In this document: positions 55,501 through 64,000 of the stretch, one piece after another | Layout of the letters: each line of letters begins with the position of its first letter | Position numbering within the stretch: position 1 is the first letter of the stretch | Notes under the pieces: generated by a model | Databases searched by the model: none | What the model saw: only the letters and a program-made list of their open reading frames with translations | What the model was told of the DNA's origin: nothing | Assembly (NCBI GenBank): GCA_018417955.1 | Contig: JACTVC010000014.1 | Location: 558,001-622,000, forward strand | Source of the DNA: Laccaria trichodermophora | Taxonomy: Eukaryota > Basidiomycota > Agaricomycetes > Agaricales > Hydnangiaceae | Direction: 5' to 3' | Length of the DNA stretch: 64,000 nucleotides | Made by a program: the position numbers and the translations under genes

Positions 55501-58500
55501 GCAGCGGAGGTTCGGTCCTAAATTCAAGGGTCTGGATTCCCAAGTGCAGCTTGGAATTGAAGGGCTCATAAATGATCACGAAAGAGGACGCGGCGTACGC
55601 CTATCACGCAGAGGCACCATATCCATCCGCTTGTCCATGTCAGTTACAAGTCGAATTCGGATCCGTCGGCCGTTTATGTAGATCGTAAGCGCTTGGCACT
55701 CGCGTCAAAGTTGACGCCTTCTCTACATCAACCTATCATTTTAGCGCCTAGCGTGATCATAAAATTAGACTCGATTGGCGTTCGTGGTGGTGCGTCATGT
55801 GGGCTGCAGAATGCCGAGTAGTGCTCTACATTATAATCATGAATAATTGATGCAAGGTAACGCGGACTGCAGCTGATCATGACTGGCGAGTGATCAATTG
55901 AATTCGAAAAGCCTGCGCATGCGCCGCGCAGCCTGCAGAACGATCAGTTAATTACCACCACGTCGGGTATACTTGGTGTCTATGAATGAAAAAATGACTG
56001 AATGAATTTCTTGCTGCGATGCGACTCGGAGGCCAATTCATTTAGATATGATGATTCGATGTACACCGGTTGTTGTTTGGCCCGAATTCGTTAAACAGGC
56101 GTCATCACCACGACCAGTCAGTGGAATACGTGCGCAGAGTTTATAATTTCACATTCATCAGTCCTTCTCCATAGGCGCTCTCAAATGAATTGTCGAGCGC
56201 CGCCAAGCCAGACAAGATTTCAGCTCGAGCTCTCTCCAGCCCAGGCAGGCGTTCTCGGCCTTCTTACGGCGTGCGCACTTGATCACTGGCAAATTATGCT
56301 TATACGATCAATTCTCTTGTGCGCTGCAAGAAGTTCAAACGAACGCCTGACGTGGGCTTAAATCTTGTCCAGCGCGGCGCTCTATAAGATTAACGTGCCT
56401 TGCACAGTTTGGCAGGTTCTGCCAGGGCTCACAAAGTGCGCGTGTCAGAAGGCCTTGGCTGGCTTTTGACTACGTAAGAATTAACACCTTACGTCAAGGA
56501 AAAGACATCCATACTTCGAAGAGTTGTATCGCATAGAAAACGTATGCCAGAAAACATGCCAAGCGCACTGCGAGTTGTTGTAAATCGGAACCTCTTCTTT
56601 GGTAGTTGTATACTTCCGTGTTTACTGGAAGTATGGCTATTTTGACAAGATTCAGTAGAGGTCCTTATCTGACAAGCATTAACTCCATTCTCACCGGTAC
56701 AACACAATGGCGCCAGGCGTCAGAACCTGCGAGAACCCATTTCAGTCCTAGCCGCGACAACGTAAAGTGATCTGAGCCTGCAGTTTTTGATGCTTCAACG
56801 TCGAAGGAACCAGCAGGGTTACAGGAAAACTCGAAAATTGAAGACTCACCTCAAGGATTAATTATAATAAATGAAGAGTGCGCGGAAGGAAGTCCATGAT
56901 CCCCCGAGGCCATATCAGATCTGAGCGCCACAGATACAGCTCTGTAGTCTCAGAGATACGGCAACGGGCATGCTATCCCAGTTTCATTAGATTCGAGAAT
57001 CGAGATGGCGCCATTATGCCATTGGGACGGAGCGTCTCAGGCAGGCCGTTGTGAACCCGATTCATTTAGGAAGAGATCATATCTGCCCAAAGTATACATA
57101 CCGATTGAATAAGATCGTAAACTAAACCGGTAACATCCGTACGGGCTGAACGCACCGGCGACGAGGTGACGAGATGACTGCTATAGGCCAGCGTTTGAAA
57201 AGGTTCTAAAGGATGGTTGATAAGTAGATAAACGCAATAGCACATGGATAACGTACCGTCGTGCTCTTGAGATCCGGTATGAGAGCGATTTAAGAATCCC
57301 TCGACAACTTTTCCTAATAGTCGCGAAGAGGACTACAAAAAAACATCCCGAACATAAGTTGCCACCCAATTTCCGTCGTGTTCGGTCAGCAGTGGGCAGG
57401 TCACGCCGCACTATTCTCGTTTGAAACCCGTTTGACAAAAATATGTCGCCAAGGGTCAGATTCCGAAGTCAGATAGCGTTGGCCTCTTCCCCGGATGTAT
57501 CTATAATAGTAGAACTCAGCCCTTGAGAGATCTCCCGAAGCGATGAAAGTGATTGAAAGGGTATGCTAGCCAAATAGGAAGACCACATGGACTTTTCCAG
57601 AATATGTTTTTACTCTCTGGAGCGGAACTCGCCCAGCGATGACCGCATACTTTCAATCCACGTTCAGTTGTAGTTCATTAATCAGCAAGAGCGATGAAAT
57701 ACAACCGTGGGTAAGAAGGGAGGCGGAGTGGCCGAGTCGTATCAAGAACCCTTCAAGTAACCCAAGTCCCCAAAAAAAGACTTGAACTGATTGGTCAGAA
57801 GACCAAGGAGTGTACAACCAGGTTTCCTTTGTACGCGCTTACGGGCGTTCTGTGTGAATGCCGCAATCGCAATGCAGTCAATACAGGCAAGGACGATAAG
57901 CAGTGAGTTATGATGATCATGATGCAAGGAACAAACACTGACAAGAATCCCGGGATGATAACCTCATCCATGTGCGATCAATGACTCTTGCATTGCGTCT
58001 TCAGGCTCTATTGGAGTAGAAGACGATATTTTATCTATGGATGCGCCTCTACGTGCCATCTCAAAATCAAGTCAGATGACTGTCGTACTTGATTGCGCGC
58101 CAACGTGTCAGTTATAAGCTCAGTGGTTACCTGTACATGTGTACGGCCGTGGATTCCTACGCGATTCGCGGGAGAAGAAAAGCTTGGACGAGACCCTCGC
58201 GCAAAGATACGGGAAAAACTTTCTCTCATAGGCCAGCTGAAGGCAGTGAAGAACCCAAATGATCGTTTTCAGCGGCCATCAAACGATGGATTGACCGCCG
58301 TGAACAGATTGGTACAAGACTGCTGCTGAGGAGCCACAGCTTTCGTCGGAAAAGTCGGGAGCCATAAATGCCAGACTGATCGTCGATGACGGCGGGAAAA
58401 CAAGAAATGGACTTATGCGTGGATCGACGAAGGAGCGATACCTCGTGGGGAACAAGGTTGCCGTCAAACCTACGTTTGGGTCAGAGCAAGGGCCAAGGCT

Positions 58501-60485
58501 ATCTTGATGCTCAAAATAGTTATCAATCCCGACGCGGGGACTAGAGAGGACTAGAGTGATTGGTGGATCACGTTGTGTTCTATGTTGAGAATGTCAAATG
58601 ATCCATAGGTGAAGAAACGCCGCCGACCGTGATCGGAGAAAATGGGGTATAAAGGATGGTATGCCCCGTTATCACTTTCCAGAAACAGAGAAGACAGTTC
58701 AAGGCTCCAAATTCCAGGTTAGAGGCGGAGGATCATGGGATAGCAAGGGCTTCATTACGAAAAAGCTGAGTTGGGCGTTAGCCTGCAGCTGGCATTGTTC
58801 CGTTTTCGTCACAAGGCAAGAGGCTGGAAATAGACAACCGGTGTCCGAAGAGGTCTTGATCAAGCATACATGACCCAGTATATCAGTGGGTGACTACTCG
58901 CGATCCTAGCATGTCATTTGTTCAGCATCTGTGACTGTAGGATATTAGTGGCTGGTCCCGATTTCGAACGTTTGTTCAGCAATTTCATTAAGGAATCGAA
59001 GTCGAATCGAGGGCTAGGGTGTACTCCTCGACAGATAGTGTCCTTGAGGGAGGCGAAGATCGAATGTCGTGCTCAAGGGTCGACGGGCAGCTGGTTTGCG
59101 ATATCGGGAGTAGCAAAAGAGGGAAGGGATACCAAAGGGTTTCAACCAGACCTATATCTGTCACCCAGACGGTATCCGCCAGAGTTTTCCTTCTCGGTTG
59201 TATCCTGGCTGGTTGATGGAAATGTTCGATCCACAGTGTCAGGCATGCCCATTGAGGTTAGTCGAAGCAGTTGAAGTACGAGGTCTTGCTGGGAAATGCT
59301 GGCTAGTGTGGGACTTGGAGTGGATCGCGTGGCTCATGAATTGACTGATTGCAGATGGAATGACTTCTATCGACCAGATAAAGCAAGAATGGTACCAGAG
59401 ATTGGATGACCTTGAATGATATGAGCGCCACATTTGGCAGCAGTCTGGCGTCCGTTTCTAAGCTCCTTCCTGCGCTGACAGCACCGGACTTCGGAACGCC
59501 AGAGTGTTCAAGATGGAGCACATTCTCCAAGCAAACTGAAAACGGGGCATTATTTGTGATAGAGAAACAATGGGGAGTGACCTTGCGTTAACTGGCATGA
59601 AGCGACGGTGACGGCATCTTTTGGGGCATTCATTTTACGTGTTTCGTCATATCCGTCAGGTTCGAGGAGTCAACGCTCTCGAAGTCATTAATGGTCGGTT
59701 ACTCTGAATCGACCACAGTGGTGATTCGGAAGTGAAGACCACGCTACCTTTTATTAGGTGCGACACTGTCGGTGAACGAAGTCTGAAAGCCGTAAGTGGG
59801 CGATTAGCCCTTGGAAAATAATATTGAAGAAAAGTTATTGTCGCAAAGGTCAAGAAAAGTTCACGGCCTATTCTTTTGGGTAATTTAAACCAAATCATAT
59901 CAATTTGTGTTGGCAGATGTGAGACACCCTACGTTCAATCAATGCGACGCGAAATTGACATGGAGAAATAAGAACTAACTTCAGTGTTTTCAACTTGACG
60001 CGTCTAGGCTATAGCTTTGTCAATGTTTTGGGACTCGCTTCAAGAAAAGCGCTGACGGCGGGGTTCCTCAAGGGTAGAGAGTTTGATTTCCAAAGACGCA
60101 TCCAGTTCTCGTGTAGCAGCGCGTAGCCGTAAAACAAAGGTCGAGAAGAAGATTCCATGACGACTCGCAAAAACCTCGTTGTTTTGCTTAGTCATGCATA
60201 CAACTGCTGAAGTAAGCCCCACGTGTTAAAAAAGAAAAGCGGATCCTTTTTCTTCTCTGAAGTCACGAACTTAGGGGCTCTCCTTCTCACTCACATTCAT
60301 AACCCCCCTATCCTCCGTCTACTCTGTCTTTCAAACAGCCATATATCTTGGTCGAGCATTTGAGTTCCAATATCGTTCTTTGGTAAGGTTGCATGCCTGG
60401 GAAGATTCTGTACGGCACTGACGCGGCCATTGAAGCCGTCAAATTGAAGCTTCTTTGACGCATTTCTTGTTTACAACTTTAGGAG
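52520..60485. other. Gene-poor region, about 8 kb
   Basis: 52520-53110 is the 5' flank of zinc-finger gene 1. From 53130 to 60480 ORFs on both strands are short, have no conserved character and do not join by plausible splicing. Apart from the tandem duplication at 53450-53935 I see no transposon termini, RT or transposase motifs. Small RNA genes or decayed transposons could be hidden. Confidence 0.5.
53450..53935. repeat. Imperfect tandem duplication, about 250 bp
   Basis: CCCTTGGCCTT (53459, 53678), GGCACGTGGG, AGACAAAGGTCTATCACAAC (53761 copy ACAAAGGTCTATCACAAC), AATTCTTACACCCTTCC and GAGTTTTCAATTATCAAG (53641, 53914) occur in the same order twice, with insertions in the second copy. Confidence 0.7.
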
Positions 60486-61681
60486 ATGGAAACGTCACTG
60501 GAGAGCAGAATCCCCATCGTTGAAAGCCCTGGCGAGTGTGGGTTGTCTCTTTCCAAAGCTGTGGTACGTCGAACGCCCGAGCTCAACGTTCTGTAGGCGC
60601 GTGGACTCCGTCTGACTCCTGTTTCGTCATCTTACAGGAGCAAGCTGCATCAGCCAATGAACAACCTACAGCCCAAACATCCCAACCCGCGTTGTCTCCT
60701 CCTCGCCGCCCTACCACGCGATCTCAGACGGGTCGTGTGCCTAAGCGTCGACCCCGCGATGATTCTCCAATAGAGATCAAAAGGATACCTGCACCTCGGA
60801 AGAAACAGAAAACTATTCCAAAGCCTTCTCCTGAGTCAGAGTCCGACAAGGAGGAGGTGCGCTCAACCCCGTCATCGTCAAGGCGCGGAGTATCTGATGA
60901 TTCCGATGAACACGCCAAAGGCGCCGACACCCCTGACAGCGTCAGAGTGACATCCGAAAATGAACCGTCCCCACGTTCCGCCCGACCACGAGCTATCCTT
61001 CCTACTCCTGTGCCATTCTTGACAAAGAAAAGTCGTGGTCGACGAGTACCCACTAAGGCGGCTGGCGGGACTGATACGGAGCAAAATGCGAGGGTGTACA
61101 TTTGTAAAGTGGAAGGATGTGGCAAATGTTTTCATCGAGGGGAGCACCTTAAGCGCCATATCCGGTCCATTCATACCCACGAAAAACGTAAGTCTCGTCC
61201 TTTCATTAGACCTCTTATTTTTGGTTGACCCGCGGCGCGCGCAGCCTTCAAATGCACATTCCCATTATGTGAAAAATATTTCAACCGGCACGACAATCTT
61301 CTCCAGCATTTCAAGGTCCACAAAGCCCCAGACTCACTTCCTGTCGTGCAGCTGGAGGCAAAAACTAAGCGTCGTCAATCACCTCCTTCCCTTTCGCCTC
61401 CGATCACACAACCCCATCAACCGTACTCCCCTGGAACGGAGCCACCCGATTCACCTGTTATGACTTACTCACGAACAATCTACAGCCACCGCTCGTCAAA
61501 CTCGTACTCGCACTCGCCGCCGCCAATTTCCTACAGAAGTACCTATCCGTCCAGTATGCCATACGGCGCCTCTGAGCCTATCAGGTTCGCGACAAATATG
61601 GCAGTCTCGTCTTTGCGCACCGAAATCCCGCAATCTCCTACGGAATCCTCTGGTGACTATCAACGCTCCGACGCCTTTTGA
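60486..61681 (+). CDS. C2H2 zinc-finger transcription factor 2
   Basis: Exons 60486-60563, 60638-61187 and 61245-61681 give 354 aa. A basic N-terminal half (RSQTGRVPKRRPRDD, KKQKT) is followed by VPFLTKKSRGRRVPT and two C2H2 fingers: C-KVEG-C ... HLKRHIRSIH, linker THEKP, C-TFPL-C ... NLLQHFKVH. A Ser/Pro/Tyr-rich tail ends the protein. The motif before the fingers and the phase-1 intron in the EK|P linker are the same as in factor 1 at 50556, so the two are paralogues. Here the fingers are central rather than terminal. Confidence 0.87.
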
Positions 61682-62875
61682 TCCTATCGATTATCCATTC
61701 TCTTATTTTATCAGCTATCCCGCTCCCCCTCCTATTGTTGTAATTACATACCACTTGCCTATCATCTTCTAGGGGCTCTATACTATTTATTTACGTATGT
61801 GCACTCCATGATCACTACCTTTATTATGTAACGTTGCATCCTCTAGCAACAATTATTGAGATATTGTCGTATCTCCAAACACGTATCTGCACAACATTCA
61901 CGATAAAGCGCTCACTCTCCAAAGCATCAATGTCCCTCTTCAAATGCAATTGCGGGTTACTACTCCAATAATTGTGCATACTCGAGGAGGAGGTGATGTA
62001 TTTGGAGTTGTTTTAATTTGGAGCTGGAGGATTTCTTTTCACAGCTTTTCCATATGCTCGACTTCTTCGATATCTCTATCAACAAAACGTCTATGACATA
62101 GAAAGCTTACTCACGACGGAACTGTCTGTGCTTTTGAAGGCGCTTAGTCGTTTCTTTTCGAGTAATTCAAAAACTTTGGAAGAGTGCCTTGAGAGTGCCG
62201 GGGATCTTTGCGGGCATCAGCACTATCGTCTCGGAGCATTTCGCTTGGACTTGGATCCTTGGAGACTACTATCTTTTGGACACGGCATCCATCAGGCATC
62301 CATCTGGGTCTCGCTACTTTGCAAATGCTAGCATCTCTTCTGGAACAAACTTTATTAGTACGCTGGACTGGTTTTGCACTTGCAGGAGCAATCATCGTAT
62401 CGTGATAAAAGACATGCACTTTGAAATTAGACGTGATTGGTGGCGGGCCCCATTCCTTCCTAGTCAACACAATCTGATTGCAAGTGACATAGACGTGGCT
62501 AGACTTGTTTTCTTGAAAGTGCGGATAGGGCTTCATCCCTTCAAGGAGCCTTCGTGCTATATATATCTAGAGCCATTGATTGGTAGGCGTGGATGCGTCT
62601 TGTACGCGATGCTGATGGGGGCTGACGGTATCAGAACCACGCCAGGTTGCCTAGGGAAATAAGCATCGTTAACCTTATCAAGGTTTTTTGCACCAGTTCG
62701 CTCTGTGTAGTCGCCACCTTGGCACTTAAGATCAATCTCAGGCTATCTGTTTCGTTTCCTTGTTCACTAGCAAGTAAGTAATGCGACATCGTCTCAAGAA
62801 TATCTCGTTTGGGATGGGTTACTGCTGTGATGGGTTAGTGCTGTGTTAGTTCGAGCAACGAAACGGTCAGACGCC
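61682..62875. other. Intergenic, no supported gene
   Basis: Overlapping ORFs of 130-157 codons on opposite strands at 62144-62662 conflict with each other, and neither starts convincingly. No domain is recognised. Confidence 0.4.
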
Positions 62876-63213
62876 ATGGCATTGCCGCCTCACGCTCCTT
62901 CGGGTGCTACAGAAGATCAAAACGCCTTGGCAAACCAGAACTCGCGTTCAGTGGACCCTCAGGTTTTTTTAAAAAGCGGGATGAATGAAGGTCCAATTCT
63001 TCACCAGCTGAGCAAGTCCAGGACTTACCCAGATTTTTCTTTTGACTTTACCGAGCAGGTACGAGCTTTATTGGTTCAAGTCAGGAACATTCACTAGGAT
63101 CGGCGACGGTGGATATTTGAACGTCTGTCCCAACTCAATCATTGACTATTTTCTAGTGGGCCTATGATGAGGCGGAGAATAATGGGGCAATCGTTCACTT
63201 TGCCTCACCCTAG
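62876..63213 (+). CDS. Small hypothetical protein, two exons
   Basis: From ATG 62876 (MALPPHAPSGATEDQ) exon 1 runs to 63058 and ends DFSFDFTEQ at a GTACGA donor. A 98-nt intron ends TTTTCTAG, and exon 2 (63157-63213) adds WAYDEAENNGAIVHFASP, making 79 aa. Phase and sites fit well, but there is no recognised domain. Confidence 0.4.
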
Positions 63214-63701
63214 TGATTGATTTTCACCTGAAGTCGGCCGACAATTATCTTGCTTGTTATAAAATATAAAACTCCCTGGTGCTACGTGACCTGTGGTTTT
63301 TTTTTTGTGGACCAGAGTCACTTTTCTTCAGCAAGGCCCGTCAAAGGCCCGTTGAGATCTGCTATGGTCTAAAATTAGACCACATGCCCCCGCCGGATTT
63401 TCCGGTGATAAGCTAAATTATGTAATTGACATGCAATAAACAATTGCTCTAACCTTCCCTCCAAGTCCACGCTCAGCTTTTCCTCTCCCCCTTTTTAGGT
63501 CATTGCCAATGAGTTACACGAACATTTAGGAGGGTGATGTTGATGATGATCATCAGATGATCGTGTTGTGGAGGTCGTGCCTTCAACAAGTACCTGGAAT
63601 CAAGGAGTTTCATAAATTTACTCTTGGTGTGAAGGTCTGCGATAAAAACTTCATTGGCACGTTCATCTTATTTAAGACGGGTGTTTGAACTGACAGTTTC
63701 T

Positions 63702-64000
63702 ATGAAGTACTCCCAACTGGCGAAAACCGCATCCTTCCAAATGGCGCAGTCGTCATCTTCAACAGGGCTCCTTCACCTACCCAACGAACTTCTTTGCCAA
63801 ATCTTTGACAACTCAGACACACCCACCTCCCTTCTCTACATCCTGGCGCAAGTATGCCGGCGCCTGCATCATCTCTTTATACCCATCTGCCTAAATCGAC
63901 ACAGCATCAACGACCCTACAGCGTATACAAAACTCACTATCAATGGGGTCCCTACCTATGGCGACGCCCTATCCATACTTGAAGTGGCCTCCATCGCTGG
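63702..64000 (+). CDS. F-box protein, N-terminal part (runs off window)
   Basis: From ATG 63702 (MKYSQLAKTASFQ) or the in-frame ATG 63741 (MAQSSSSTG), the frame is open to the window edge. It contains the F-box LLHLPNELLCQIFDNSDTPT, LYILAQVCRRLHHLFIPICL. This is the third F-box gene in the window, probably a substrate adaptor of SCF ubiquitin ligases. The C-terminal recognition part lies outside. Confidence 0.82.
   Translation, partial: MKYSQLAKTASFQMAQSSSSTGLLHLPNELLCQIFDNSDTPTSLLYILAQVCRRLHHLFIPICLNRHSINDPTAYTKLTINGVPTYGDALSILEVASIA

Noticed and set aside
57722..57815. tRNA-Ser/Leu-like start (GGCGGAGTGGCCGAGTCG)
   Set aside because: No GGTTCGA-type B box and no matching 3' acceptor strand within 100 nt.
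62144..62662. Overlapping ORFs of 130 (-) and 157 (+) codons
   Set aside because: They occupy the same DNA on opposite strands, the plus frame does not begin at an ATG, and neither shows a family motif. One may be an exon, but I cannot tell which.

Overview
The window is nuclear DNA from a mushroom-forming basidiomycete (Agaricomycetes). The genes carry many introns of about 48-60 nt. A FunK1 fungal kinase, several Agaricomycete-type F-box genes, and orthologues of Utp14, Nramp/SMF, SURF6, an RNA-dependent RNA polymerase and centrin all point to this group. I saw no prokaryotic operons, CRISPR, rRNA or convincing tRNA. Exon boundaries were deduced by hand from reading frame, splice consensus and family motifs; no alignment was run.

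Left arm (0-20.4 kb). A hairpin repeat opens the window. Then come a small unknown gene (1394-2113, -), the ribosome-biogenesis factor Utp14 (2301-5866, +), an Nramp/SMF metal transporter (6211-8488, -), an unknown Ser-rich gene (8964-10453, -) and a FunK1 kinase (11852-14785, -). Two broken genes follow: an F-box gene at 15599-16371 (-) and a CTP-dependent diacylglycerol kinase fragment at 16541-17032 (+). A conserved TPR-like gene (17792-20406, -) closes this arm.

Middle (20.4-40.5 kb). This is a nested tandem-duplication array. It holds six small, three-exon genes with one double-stranded-RNA-binding-like domain each (A 21657, B 25675, C 27636, D 33033, E 35565, F 38266), plus the tail of a seventh. 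The repeated block also carries 5' fragments of two neighbours: the TPR gene (pseudo-copy at 24060-24448) and SURF6 (fragments at about 23.5, 31.6, 33.8, 34.3, 36.3 and 36.7 kb). Intact SURF6 (39042-40490) ends the array. One F-box gene (28770-31529, -) sits inside it. Only copy A keeps both the GPxH loop and the KKxAK lysines expected of a canonical dsRNA binder.

Right arm (40.5-64 kb). A QDE-1/RDR-type RNA-dependent RNA polymerase (41843-46593, -) converges on SURF6 and diverges from centrin/CDC31 (46868-47523, +). Two C2H2 zinc-finger regulators (50556-52519, -; 60486-61681, +) share a motif and an intron position. A repeat-bearing, gene-poor stretch of about 8 kb separates them. A small predicted gene (62876-63213) and an F-box gene running off the edge (63702-64000) finish the window.

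The most interesting signal is the expanding family of small dsRBD-like genes about 3 kb from an RNA-silencing polymerase. A functional link is inference from proximity. The polymerase gene is also unusual: its catalytic D-x-D-G-D loop is encoded by a 12-nt microexon, it appears to need an 8-nt microexon, and it has two of the four GC-AG introns inferred here.
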